In this document: piece after piece, positions 12,011 to 23,129 of the stretch
Numbering within the stretch: the stretch's first letter is position 1
How the letters are laid out: every line of letters starts with the position of its first letter
NCBI GenBank assembly: GCA_030847615.1
Contig: JAUMIR010000005.1
Location: 83,424,492 to 83,488,491 of the forward strand
Reading direction: 5' to 3'
Origin: Gambelia wislizenii
Lineage: Eukaryota; Chordata; Lepidosauria; Squamata; Crotaphytidae
DNA length: 64,000 nucleotides
The notes under the pieces: generated by a model
The model's input: only the letters and a program-made list of their open reading frames with translations
The model's database searches: none
What the model was told of the DNA's origin: nothing
Made by a program: the position numbers and the translations under genes

Positions 12011-13439
12011 TTTTTAAATAAGGTTTTAACAAGATTTGCACATGTTTATATATTTAGAATAGAAAATTACATATTTTAGAGTTTCAAATATGAAAGAAAG
12101 ATCTGTCCATTTGGATCCTACGCTTTGTGTACAGAACTCTTGAAAGGCTGGGTTTGAATTTCTTAGTGGTGAATTAGGGTTGTTACCTTTTTATTTTCTG
12201 AGAGACTCTTTATCTTTATCTCCTATGTGGAAGGCAAGTAAAACATTGGCCTTGTCATGCTGGAAGAACTGTATGTATTGGATGCTGCCAATGGGGAGAA
12301 ATTCATTACAGTTCACTTTTGAAGAATTTATCAAAATTTTCAAAGTGTTTCTTATTTGGATGTAAAAAATTAAAAATGTAGGAGGAAATAAAATGTGGCA
12401 TTCCCAACAGAGTTAATGTCATTACTTTGCCTTGAGGGGGGGTGAGCCCACAAAGATTTTCCCTAACATACACACGGGGTCTCTGCTCATGGCCTCATTG
12501 TGCTCCCTTCTTTGGCTAACCTCAGCCCTCATGGCAGTTGACATGATAAGAACAAAAGGGGGGGAAACCTACAAAAATAATTGCCACAGTTCTAAATGTA
12601 TTGTTGATCAGTCTTTCATGCAAGGCAGTTTTGAAGCCTGAGCTGTCCTTTTTCTGAAAACTCTCTTTAGATGGTAGCAGATTGTCATGTCAGAAAACAA
12701 CATACATGTAAAAACAAACAAACAAAAAAACCCAAAAACTGACAAGAGAATGTAGGGGTGCAGAACAGAGAGAATAGAGAATTGACATTGACACAAAGAA
12801 CAGGGGTATAGAGAATAAAGAGAGGGAGAATGAGCAATGAACACACAAGGGTGATGAAGAAAGAAGAAATGGAAGAAAACAGTAAAAGGAGGTACATCTA
12901 AAAAGCAGGTACATCTATGTAGGGTGAAAGATAGCTTATCTATAGGGCTTGGGACATTTCTTTTTGTAAAATACCAGATTAAAAAGGCATGAAGTGGCTT
13001 ACTTGGAGAGAAATGAGAAATGTCATTCTTGCACTGATGAAAAAGCACTCATTACAGCCAAATCAGCTGCCTTCTCTTAGCTATCACTACACATACATCT
13101 GCACTCCCTTTTAGAATTATCTACATAAGCTATTTTTGAGCAATTAAAGCATTGGAGGTTGCAGACCTCTTCAAGTGTAATCAGCCTCTTGAAGGGATTT
13201 TAAACAGCATGCATTGTGTAAACTAGAAACGTTCTTTTTCATGTGGCAGACAGTGATGAGCTGACAAAGTTTAAAGGGCATCCACAGAAAACTTTTCTGT
13301 CCCGTCAGCAAATATGATTGCCTTGGGTGAACTAGTCTTTCCTATATTAACATCACAACTGCCTGCACATATTTCATTATTTTGTCCCTAATGTGCACAC
13401 ATATGTGAGTGTACATATGGAAGTCCTGGATTCCCCCCA
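12011..13439. other. AT-rich DNA without recognised gene
   Basis: No gene or clear transposon is seen. A 146-codon frame on the minus strand (12,608-13,048) is biased in composition (Phe, Leu, Ser, Cys) and has no motif, so I treat it as chance. Confidence 0.45.
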
Positions 13440-13870
13440 ACCTGCACTGACAAACACTAAAGTAGTCCATGCCATATTATTTCTGATTTCTAATAATAAT
13501 AATAATAATAATAATAATATTTATTTATACTCCGCCCCTCTGTCAAAACAATCGGGGTGGCTTACAAAAATTAAAATACAATACAGATAAAATCCCCAAA
13601 CACCCCCACCCCACCCCACCCTCCCCCATAAAAAAATATTAAACAATTATACATTAAAACCAACTGATCTAAAATCACATTTAAAAACAATAAATACAAT
13701 AAAATACAATAAATGGCCAGCGGACTAAAAGAGGCCAGAATCCCCTCAGGCCGGGATCTAATTAGGAAAGGCCTGCCGAAACCATTCTATGTATGGTTGT
13801 GAAAGCTGGACAGTGAAGGAAGCTGACAGGGGAGAAATCAACTCACTTGAATCTGGTCCCTTGCCTTGCG
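13440..13870 (+). mobile_element. BovB LINE fragment split by another insertion
   Basis: At 13,445-13,488 the frame reads TNTKVVHAILF. It resumes at 13,789 as MYGCESWTVKEADRG. In BovB reverse transcriptases these two segments are neighbours, so the 13,489-13,782 block is an insertion. The residues match those on the minus strand at 3,238-3,486, extended downstream. Confidence 0.7.
13489..13782 (-). mobile_element. Reversed LINE 3' tail inserted in BovB
   Basis: An AAT microsatellite (about 13,490-13,517) is followed by ATTTATTTATACTCCGCCCC and an A-rich body with a CCCCA run. Reversed, this is a LINE 3' untranslated region ending in a simple-repeat tail, of the kind also present at 18,378. 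It separates two adjacent BovB coding segments. Confidence 0.6.
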
Positions 13871-14239
13871 TCATCTGGAACAGGGAATACTTGGGGGATG
13901 CTTGTCGTTGCCCTCCTGGAAGGAGAGAGAAACAATGCCATCAACATTTTGCACTGAGGCCCCAGGTGGGAGGCGGGGATGAAACATGTTTGGAGAGGAG
14001 AAGGTGAACCTAGATGTCCAGGTTGTACAAGATGAAGAGTAAACCAGCAAGCAGGTTTGGAACATTACTTGGTACATCCCACTATTCTTTGTGAGAAAAA
14101 CAAAACTTTTAAAGGAAGATATTATTGTTACGCTAATCACTGGTGGCAGTGGAAATGTCCACTCTTGAACTGTGCTTAATTTGGAGAAATAAGCAACTCA
14201 AATGGCATAACAAGAGGTGTGTAACAATACCAGGATCAT

Positions 14240-14580
14240 AACCCTATGCCTACAGGCGGAGTTATGGAAAACACATAGAAGACAGCTGTCAAAAGCAATG
14301 AATGATAATGGACCATTAATCAACCATTAGCCAAACAGATACTAATCCTCCTTGCATATCTCCACCCAGAAACTAGCCATTCAAATACACAAATTTACAT
14401 ATCCTCCCAACAGGTGTTCATAGTATATAAACCCCACACACACTCCTACCCAACCATCTGAAGATGCCAGTAACAGATGCAGGTGAAACGTCAGGAATAA
14501 ACTCTTCCAGAACACGGCCTCACAGCCCGGAAAAAAAAACAAGGAAAATCTATGGATGCCGGCCATGAAAGCCTTTGACT
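14240..14580 (+). repeat. Dispersed repeat, possible Penelope-type 3' end
   Basis: The diagnostic stretch GAAGATGCCAGTAACAGATG, then GGTGAAACGTCAGGAATAAA, recurs on the minus strand at 59,219-59,692. The two copies also share the upstream TAATCCTCCT and ATATCCTCCCA parts. Similar sequence is common in reptile genomes. I suspect it is the 3' end of a retroelement, perhaps Penelope-like, but no enzyme domain is present in either copy. Confidence 0.5.
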
Positions 14581-16019
14581 TCAGAATGAGTCTTTATTGG
14601 TTTAACAGAAAGCATTCACACACACCATGCACACACATTATAAAGCAATAAGACTACCAGAGTAAGACAAAAAGTTGTTAGGAAAAGGTCATAATTGGAG
14701 ACTTGGGGGTAGTACTACACCTGATCCTCAAGCTAGGTTCTCCTCATGAGAAGTGGTGTTACTCTCGAGCAGCAGCAACAAATGCAGAAGAAACTTAAGG
14801 GAAAGTTGTTAAGATTAAAAGGGAAGCCAGGGAGTTAATATAGGAGACAAGGAGAAGGGATCGTGGAACAGGGCAGTGTGAGTTCAGACCACAGAGGTAG
14901 TGGACCCCACAGAGACAATAGAGGAGGGGGAGTTGGGATGCAGAGCAGCATGGATTCAGCTGGAAATTGGGACTGAACCAAAGAATCTAAGTTTCCTGCG
15001 GGGGGGGGGGTAATAAGAAAATCCTCTTTTGAAATCCATAACTTATTATGGCTTCTAATAGTTCTCAAGTGTTTATATGAAGGAATTCCAGATAACCAGG
15101 TTTGGGGGGGAAGTGGGGTGATTTAACATGGATGGATGTTTTGCAGACCCCTCATTTGTCTCTCTGGGCTGTCATATGAGTTTCATCTACAAAGTAATGA
15201 GAGTCCCTTGTTTAGTTGATAGCTGTTCCTCTCAGAGACAGATGCAGGAAGAGAGTATCCATTTCCAAAGGAGATGTTGTTCTCAGTACCTAAGGTGTGA
15301 TTTTCCCAACCATAAAGGTGGGCCACCCTCAGCTCCCTGAAATGCATGCTCTTTGGCTTGACTCTGCAGAATACTTTTATTTCCTGCTTTCTCATGGACA
15401 TCCCTATATTGATATCAAGGCACAGCTTTTAATAAAAATGAACCAAAAATGGTTTACATAGTTGTTGTCTTTGTTACATTATTGACTAATCAGTTATGGG
15501 CAACACAATATTCTAGAGGGTCTACAGCAGGGCTCGAAGGCCTTGTTAAGAGGCCTGATGTGGTGAGGTGGCAGGTTAGTGCAGAAAGTGAAATTTTGGT
15601 CAATAATTGGTGAGCACCTACAGGCACATTTTGGTAAAAGGGAGTTCTCTAGACCTCCCCATTGGGGCATGAGACCCAGGGATAGGAAAGGGAACAACCT
15701 TTGTGACTGGACGTGATTGGCTTTCTTTAAGTTTCGGGGGAAGGTCAACAGGTTTAGACATCCTGGAAACAGACCAAAAAAGGACAAGCTGGTTTGGCTG
15801 GCTCACCTATGGGGTTAGGTACAGCTCACCTTTGCCATGCAGGAAAGGCAGTAAGATTCCACCTGCTTCAGCACATACAGCACTAAAAAACTGTAATCTA
15901 GATCAAAATTAAATAGTTAATAAAGTGCACCTTAGTCTATCCATACATTTTTTTTGTCTGTCTCTTTATTGATTGGGTGGAAAATGAGATACTAGAAGAT
16001 GGTTCTACAGATACCATAG
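14581..16019. other. DNA without recognised gene
   Basis: I recognise no gene. A G-run lies near 15,000-15,010. The 97-codon frame at 15,494-15,787 (minus) and its overlaps carry no known motif. Confidence 0.4.
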
Positions 16020-16330
16020 ACAGCCAAAAAGACAAATGAATGGGTCTTAGACCAAATCAATCCTGAATTCTCACTAGAAGTGAAGACTAAACCAATGCTG
16101 ACATGTTTTGTATATATCCAGAGACAATGTGACTCATTGGAAAAGACAATAATGTTCAGTAAAGAAGAAGGAAGTAGGAAAAGAGGAGGATTGCACTACA
16201 AGAAGATGGACTGAATCAAGGAAGCCATAGCCCTGAGCTTGCAAGACCCGAGCAAGGCAGTTGGAGGGCTCCATTCAGAGGAGTGCCAAAAGCTGAAGTT
16301 TTGTTGATAGCAAACATCATCAGCAACAAA
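16020..16330 (+). mobile_element. BovB LINE 3' fragment
   Basis: On the plus strand the region around 16,130-16,270 corresponds to the BovB C-terminal segment: GACTCATTGGAAAAGACAAT, then AAGAGGAGGATTGCACTACA, then AATCAAGGAAGCCATAGCCC. It parallels 32,085-32,395 and, reversed, 2,880-3,060. Stops and indels make it a relic. Confidence 0.7.
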
Positions 16331-16370
16331 GTTCACAATCACAATACATTAGCACTCTTGAGCCTAGTGG

Positions 16371-16600
16371 CCCATTCACATATGAAGCCTTCAACTTCCT
16401 GTTGACTTATGGAGACCACATGAATTTCATAGGGATTTTTAAGGCAAGAAATACTTGGAGGTGGTTGTGCTAGTTCCTTCCTCTGAAATATAGCGTATAA
16501 TGGCATTCAGTGGCAGTCACCCATCCAAGTACTAATCAGGGCTGACCCTGATTAGCTTCCAAGATCAGATGGAATCTTGTGCCATTAGGGTATTTAGGCC
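16371..16600 (-). mobile_element. 5S-Sauria SINE, reversed
   Basis: The right part (about 16,518-16,600) is the reverse complement of the 3' half of 5S rRNA: ACCCATCCAAGTACTAATCA followed by GGCTGACCCTGATTAGCTTC. The left part (16,380-16,490) is the body shared with Sauria SINEs and BovB tails (TTGACTTATGGAGACCACAT and a TTCCTTCCTCTGAAATATAG block). This fusion is known from squamates as a 5S-derived SINE. It is not a functional 5S gene, because the 5' half of 5S is missing or eroded. Confidence 0.8.
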
Positions 16601-16671
16601 CCATATATAGGGAGAGGAGGGGGGTACACACACACATAAGGGAGGGAAGGAGTAATACAAATAAAATAGAA

Positions 16672-16855
16672 GGTTGGCTGGTACACAGAAAACCTGAGTT
16701 CTAGCCCCACTGATCCATGAAATTCACTCAGTCATTTTTTCAAAGCCTGACCTACCTCAGTCGGGGGAATTGGGGAAGAGGATTGCCATGGGAAGCTCAC
16801 TGGAAGAAAATGAAGATATAAATGTAACTAATAAAGTGTTTGTCCCTGTAACTCT
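16672..16855 (+). mobile_element. tRNA-derived SINE, MIR-like
   Basis: It has the layout of a tRNA-derived SINE: an ACCTGAGTTCTAGCCCC segment resembling a B box, then TCACTCAGTCA and TGACCTACCTCA, and a tail ending GATATAAATGTAACTAATAA. It is degraded; the A box is not clear. Confidence 0.5.
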
Positions 16856-18377
16856 GTTCACCTACCTTGGCTGTGGTGTTGCTTACCTTTCTCAAAATGA
16901 AAGAAAAATAGATGAGCATCAGCTGTGCTGTTATTAATAACATGCATATACTTCATTGTAGAGTACAGCTTCAACCTGAGGCAGTGTTATACAATAAGGC
17001 TCATAGCAATCCTATTATTCTGTGAAATCAGACAGGCTTATGTCTTACTGCTTGCACCACTGACAGGCATGGTTTTTTGAAAGCCGATTTTCCATTTGCA
17101 CAAATTCCCCATCAGACATCCCACACCAAATGAAAAAGAAAATAAAATTCTTTCCCATTCTCTATTCTGCCACAGCTATTTAAATAATTTTTCACTTTCC
17201 CCTCTAGTTAGTTACAATGAGTTTTGAAGTTTGTAAGGGAATAGACAGCTCGACATCAGGTTGGCACAGAACATTCAGCAATCAGCAATGGATTAAGGGA
17301 GTAAGAATTAAGGTGTATTCAGTGCAGAATCATTTGCTCAGAAGAATTGTAGAAAAAGGTTACAGGATTGACTGCAGTTGGTGTAAAGAAATCCATACTC
17401 CATGAAGATGATCTTACAAGTATCCATTCATTGCTTCCATATTGTGAGTAAGCTTCTTGCTATAGAACAAAAATGCCAAAGTGGGTAGGAAAAGGATGCA
17501 ATTTCTCAGATTTATGCAGCAATTAATCTGAATTATGTTTGTTTTGAGCACAAAGTGACAGAATGGCCCTAACTTTTAGCAAGTAAGGCATGGAACGATG
17601 ACCTGTCATGATAGGCTGAGCCAGTCTAGATTTGTGAATATTTAGCAGTTTTATCTCTTAGTGGCTTCTGAAACAATATTTGGCTCTTAAAATGATTCAG
17701 TAGTATGGAGATGAAGGAAAGATTTATCTGTCACATAAGTTTCCCACCCCCTTCCATGTTTTCAGTTGGGCACTACTTTCACATGCATTTCTTGCACAAT
17801 GCAGTAAATGTAAATAAGCAATAAACAATAATAATAATACAGTATGCTATCTAGTGTTGCTACATCTCAGGGTTCTAACTGAGGTACAGGGATTTGCTGT
17901 GCTTCTCAGACCATATCCACCCACTCCCAGCTGGCACCAGGCCTCACTAGCAAATCTTGAAGCTGTTTGTCATGTGCTGTACTTGTACAATATGTGCACA
18001 TGGATAAGCCTGGAGTGAAGGACTGGGGAGAGAGTCAATAGGTGCCTGTACTTCTTAGTCCCATTATGTCTTTCCAAGCCTGGCAGGAAGTGAAGTGCTA
18101 GCATTATGATTTGTGAACCTTGTTCTGTACATTCTGGCAGCATCAGGTGATATCCTTCAAAAAATGTTCTAAGGGTTGATGGTGATTCTTCTGCAGGCCC
18201 TAGCAGCAGTGTAAGATCTGGAGAAACTCCCAACATGTCTTGTGTGGTGTAGGTAAAGTTGTACAGGATGCAATGAGCAGGAATGCCAGCACATACTGCA
18301 GCTGTCCAGTTCACTTTTCTGCCGGCATAAACCTAAAAAATGCCTTCCTTCCTGCAACTCCAAACCATATCACCTTG
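16856..18377. other. AT-rich DNA without recognised gene
   Basis: No gene or dated repeat is recognised. The 114-codon minus-strand frame at 17,970-18,314 has no known motif. Confidence 0.4.
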
Positions 18378-18560
18378 TTAATTATATTTATTAATTAATC
18401 AAAATATTTATATCATGCCTTGTAAGATAGGATCTTTCAGCAGTGTACAACTTAAGTTCATATCAATTCACAATATAAAAAATAATGTAAGCAGAGTAAA
18501 ACCATATTAAATAATTTAACTAGTTTTTTTTAAAAAAAGCTTTAAAGGTTCTTAGTTAGG
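18378..18560 (-). mobile_element. Reversed LINE 3' tail
   Basis: ATTTATTAATTAATC followed by ATATTTATATCATGCCTTGT and an A-rich body is the reverse of a squamate LINE 3' untranslated region, similar to 13,489-13,782. Confidence 0.45.
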
Positions 18561-20369
18561 TTTTTACCCAGATTCTCAGACCATATCCCCAAGTTTTCCT
18601 CATACCTGGTCGAATAAACAGCTGACTCAAAAGCTGTCCACCCCCTTTTCCAACCCTTGCCTATCCTACCTACTTTCACAAGCACCCTCCTATAGTGTCA
18701 CAAGGGCCCCTCCCAGTGAGATCAAGTGTCTCCTCTATGGTATCCTAATGATCAATCTACTGCTCACCCCCCAAAATGGAAGTGCTGCAATTCTAATGCA
18801 GTGCTGCAATTCTCACAAATCTAATTCTTTCCCCTTTTCTGCTTTGGCAGCCAATTGCATGGGGAAATGCAATAGTACTCTCAGATGCTGCTCTGTTAAT
18901 GGAGCATCCATGGAGAAAAGAGTGATCTCTAGGGAATGAAGTTTTAGATGAGTGTATGTCTGTCATCCCTCAGCTAAAGACCCGCACCTATTTGTATGGA
19001 GGATGGTCCAAACTTTAAATCAGCAGCACACACTTCTGCTTCCTGTAACACTAACGCAAGTATAACCATCTACACAATTGTAAAAGAGTGATGTAAGCCT
19101 TCGTATAGTACCTGCAGGCTGCAAAATAATAATCAGAACAAAGTGAGAAAAAATCTCTGTGGAGAAAACACATCCAAGATCAGAGAGAACTCTGTATGTT
19201 CATCTGTGTGTCTAGCAAATGTAATGACATTTTTAGAGCCAAGTGATACCAGCAGTGTTAATAACCAGAGGGCTTCCAGTCGTGTTCTGGTACACTGCAA
19301 TCTGTAATTATTATCTCATGATGCCAAATACAAACTTGTAATATTAACTCATTCATCCCACCCATGAATGACACACACAAAATCTCAATTTGAGAGAAAG
19401 CTGAAGAGTATTTGCAATAGTTCTTTTGAGGCTGTGCTTGAAGTACTTATTGTGCACTGAAAATTCTGGGTACCATAAAAATATCCACATACTCCAAAGT
19501 AAGTGCAAAGAGCTACCTTGTGAGTATCTGGAAGACTTTGCTTTTGAACAGGTTTGTCTGCTCTTCTGAGAATGGCATTGTAGTGAAAATCAATCACCAT
19601 TTTCTGTGCTGCAATGGCTGCTCCTTAATTGCAACAATAATCTCAAAATACCACTGTGGCGTTCTCTTAGGCTTTAATTTCCCCCCTCTTCAATGGTAAT
19701 AGCCCTATGTGTGCTAAGAAATTTATAGTAGCAATCTACTTAAGAAATTAGGCTCTTATGCAGTTGATGGCACAGCTAAAATCTTCATGAACTACTGTGG
19801 GACTTTGTTCTCTTTGTTCTACTCAGGAAGTATGTGAGAATTCTCTAGGTTCTTGCTGAAGTTTCTAACTACTTAATCCCAACTTCTGTATAGAGTTGGC
19901 AGTTCTTAACTGTTCTTAAGTCAAGGTACGCTTGGTTTCAGTTTATGGCCTTCCCATTAGAAATGCATTATACAGCTTTGGTAGCAAGGTCATGTATATT
20001 TGAAAATGTATTCAGATAACAGTGATAGAAAAGAAAGTCTCCTTGTTTCTGTAACTGTAGTGAGACACAGGAAAATCAGCATGAGTGGGGGGAAATTGTC
20101 AGCAGTTTCCAATTATCCTGAGGCCACAGCTGTGATAAAACATCACAGCGAAAAGTCTGCAACTCGAGATATAAACAAACCATAATGGATTTTTTTTAAA
20201 GTTCTGAGTATATAAATGTTGGAAAAATTGGGTTTAGTTAATTGTAATAATGATGGGAAGATGGGAATGGTATGGTTTTTGTTTTTGTTTTTTAATCTTC
20301 ATCCTAGTATCACCACATTTGGTGTCATTACCTCATCATATCTGATATATTGGCCTGCACCAAATTGCT
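18561..20369. other. AT-rich DNA without recognised gene
   Basis: No gene, SINE or transposon end was recognised here. Confidence 0.4.
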
Positions 20370-20480
20370 AGTCCCAAGCGGAGTAGACCTATTCAATGAA
20401 TTGCTGAATGGTAAGTCAGCATTTCTGTAAATCTCGTTGATTCAATGGGGCTGCTATATTTAGGACTAGCTTTGAACAAA
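20370..20480. repeat. Palindromic-core short repeat
   Basis: GAGTAGACCTATTCAATGAA and later TTGATTCAATGGGGCTGCTA resemble a short dispersed amniote repeat with a self-complementary CCCATTGAATTCAATGGG-like core. Related copies are at 41,572, 54,722 and 60,424. Confidence 0.45.
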
Positions 20481-21084
20481 TCCTAGTGAATTCCATATAA
20501 ATATTTGCATATCTATTACTCAGATTTTAGGCTTCTAGACTTTAATGTAGTGGAAAGGAGAAGCTGATTCAAAATTTGCCCCTTGGTCACAACAGATTAC
20601 TTTCCATTTGCCTAGACATCATGTGATAAAGAGAAATTAATTTGATTTAATTAAGGAACTCTTTCAGCAAGGGTTAGCTGATTATGGCTTAACAAATGAA
20701 TCTAGCACTGTTAGCTACATGTGGAGCAGCTACACCAAGGATATTCCTTGGCAAGCAATGGCATTCTTTCTAAGTTTTTGGTCTCCATGTGAGAAACCTC
20801 AAATGTTCCTCTCATGGAAAGATAAGTAATTTGGCACTGGCCATACCAATTGACTTTGCTGATTCCAGTGCAGAGGGGAGGAATCACACCAAAAACAAAA
20901 CAATAACATACACCTCATGCAGTTATTCTACTTACACACTCCCCACACGCTGTCTTGAGCAATCCAGATAGCTCTAGTAACTTTGCCAACTTTATTGGAA
21001 AATTCTTTATGGATCATTTTTATTCCTTTCAGAAATTCACTATACTTAATGGATATTGTGAAAACTACTTTCAAAGTCATTGTT

Positions 21085-21290
21085 TATATTTGTAACACCA
21101 TATCACCTTAAGCATACCTGACTTCATCTGAATTCAGAAGCCAAGCAGAATTGGCTGTGGTTAGTGCCTCGATGTGAGACACCAGGGAACATGAAGGAGC
21201 CTTTGGTAGGGCTAAGAAAGAATCCTGACTGAAGCTCTAGAGAGTTACTACAAATTGACAATACTGGGTTAGGTGCCTAACTATAAGGTA
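21085..21290 (+). mobile_element. 5S-derived SINE, eroded
   Basis: The stretch 21,095-21,185 aligns by eye with 5S rRNA in the sense direction: CACCATATCACCTTAAGCAT at the position of the 5S 5' part, then AGAAGCCAAGCAGAATTGGC and TGTGAGACACCAGGGAACAT. The remainder resembles the Sauria tail but is strongly diverged. It is opposite in orientation to the SINE at 16,371 and clearly older. Confidence 0.6.
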
Positions 21291-21300
21291 GCTACTTTGA

Positions 21301-21594
21301 GGACTTTTCAGATGCCCTAAAACCCATCAGGGGAGGGCAGGAGAGGTACGTGGCTATCGTGCAGCAGGAGGTCAGTTTCGGATGACGCCATCCCTCTCCC
21401 TTTGTCATCCGCATTACTTCCGTGTTTGATCTGTGAGTAAAAAAATGGTGCGTTTGCAATAGATTGAACATGGAAGTAACACAGACAGTGATGGGAAAGG
21501 GACAGCATTGTCCAAAACTGACCCCCATGCAGCACGATAGCCGCGTACCTCTCCCGCCCTCCCCTGACAGGTTTTAGGGTGTCTGAAAAAGTCC
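21301..21594. mobile_element. Harbinger-like palindromic MITE, family B
   Basis: The left end is GGACTTTTCAGATGCCCTAA and the right end, inverted, is GTCTGAAAAAGTCC. Arms of roughly 70 bp are complementary: AACCCATCAGGGGAGGGCAG pairs with the CCCTCCCCTGACAGGTTTTA side. Flanking triplets are TGA and TTA. It has no transposase. Confidence 0.75.
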
Positions 21595-21726
21595 TTAGTC
21601 TATACTTTTAGTTTTAAGAAGAAAAGAATTGGCTAGTTCTTGCTATCATATTTTTTAACAAATTATTTAACGCTTCTAAAAAGTAACTAAATAGTTACCT
21701 TCTTTTAAAAAGCTGAACAGAGGTCA

Positions 21727-21980
21727 CACACACCTCATATCCACAGAATCAATATCCACAGTTTCAGTTATCCACAGCTGAAAAAATAGGGACACATACC
21801 ATACAGTCACCCTGCAAGGACAGGTGTCCTCTCTAGGAATCACTAGGTCCTCCAAGCAACTCTATGGTAAGTTTGTACCGGAAGTCCTTTTTAAAAAATA
21901 GGGTTTGCTATTATCTGTGTTTCATTTATAAATGGTAAGTCCAGGAACGTATTCCTTGTGGATACAGGGGGAGATCTGTA
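21727..21980. mobile_element. pogo/Tigger-like non-autonomous element
   Basis: The left part has repeated TATCCACAG motifs and the right part ends TGTGGATACAGGGGGAGATC. Both ends resemble the MER2-like ends of pogo-group elements. The interior block near 21,850-21,875 (CCAAGCAACTCTATGGTAAG, in reverse) is shared with 61,668-61,903, which shows they are one family. Confidence 0.5.
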
Positions 21981-22337
21981 CTATAAGTCACTTGTCTGTG
22001 GTACAAAATGCAGTCTTCTCTCCATCCATATTGCCATAGCAATAGTATAAGCTATCAAGATGTTGTGCTTCTGATTTGCAGCAAAACTCTTTTATGGCTA
22101 TTGGGTCTCCTCACCCTAGTACATTTTTTTAAGGAACTTTCAATCCATCTCCTTGTACCACCATTTTTTAAAAAATGTGAAAAGGCAAACACATTTCAAG
22201 AAAATTGATTGTGGGGGGGAGAGGCTATAGGAGGAAAACTGGAGGATGCGTCTATCATATCCTTTCCTCTCTTTCGACCGGTAGGTTAGCACCTTTTTAT
22301 TTAGACAGGCCTTTCATTGATTTTTAATTATATAGCA

Positions 22338-22525
22338 CAGTGTTCTCAACCTGTGGGTCCCAGGAGCCCTGGTAGCGCAGTGGTTAAATGCCTGTACTGC
22401 AGCCTACTGCTGTAGGATTGAACTCACATTGTGGCTGTAGTACTGGCATTTAACCACTGCACCACCAGGGCTCCTGGGAACTGTAGTCCAACAACATCTG
22501 GAGACCCACAGGTTGAGAATGACTG
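22338..22525. mobile_element. hAT-like MITE with two inverted SINE heads inside
   Basis: Outer arms are TTCTCAACCTGTGGGTCCC and, inverted, GAGACCCACAGGTTGAGAA. Inside, a tRNA-SINE head runs forward at 22,361-22,404 (GAGCCCTGGTAGCGCAGTGG onward) and backward at 22,432-22,478 (ending CCACTGCACCACCAGGGCTC). The spacer holds a B-box-like GGATTGAACTC. The hAT assignment rests only on resemblance of the ends to known short amniote repeats. Confidence 0.6.
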
Positions 22526-22599
22526 ATTAGCAGAATAGTGTTTAAAGTGGCATGCTGTGTTTTTATCCTGTATGTTTTTAACTATGCTTTAAATGTATT

Positions 22600-23049
22600 C
22601 TTGTCAGGCCTACAAACCACTGCTTCTGTACCCTGCAAAAAGGAGTCCCCCGCCACCACCACACGCCTCCTCTGAGACTTCGCAGCTGCTGTTCCTAAAA
22701 ACTTTTAGGTAATGCTGAGAACGCTAAGCTGTACTTTTAGGTATGCTGTATTTTTGTTTGGTCACTGAAATTCTCTCTGGCAGGAAACTGGCCTGGAAAG
22801 CCTCTCCAAGGAGTTATATAGAGCTAGGCTCCCAGCTTCACCCCCTAGTGACTTACAGGTGTGACTCAGAGCAACTCCACCCCCTCAGCAACAAGCAGCC
22901 TCTCCCAACAGTTTTAAAAAAAATTCAATCTCCCCAGTCAAAATGTCTGTCCAGAAGCTGCTCTCCTTCTTCTCCCTGGCTGGAAACTGGCCTGGAAACT
23001 GGCAGGAAACTGGCTGTCCAGAAGCTGATCTTCTCTCTGGCAGGAAACT
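22600..23049. repeat. Local GGAAACTGGC duplications
   Basis: Short units are reused: CTCTCTGGCAGGAAACT occurs near 22,773 and 23,032, GTCCAGAAGCTG near 22,945 and 23,015, and GGAAACTGGC several times between 22,980 and 23,015. The 110-codon frame over this stretch has no motif. It abuts the 3' end of the L1. Confidence 0.45.
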
Positions 23050-23129
23050 ATGATTCTATTATTCTATTTTGCTAAATACATTTTTCAAGACATTTCAGTG
23101 CTTTGACCCACTGTGTAAATAAGTTTCTT

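Noticed and set aside
12608..13048. A 146-codon minus-strand ORF with hydrophobic segments
   Set aside because: Low-complexity Phe/Leu/Cys/Ser composition, overlapping frames of the same character, and no family resemblance.
16500..16600. Possible 5S rRNA gene
   Set aside because: Only the 3' half of 5S is recognisable and it is joined to a Sauria SINE body, so it is a SINE head.
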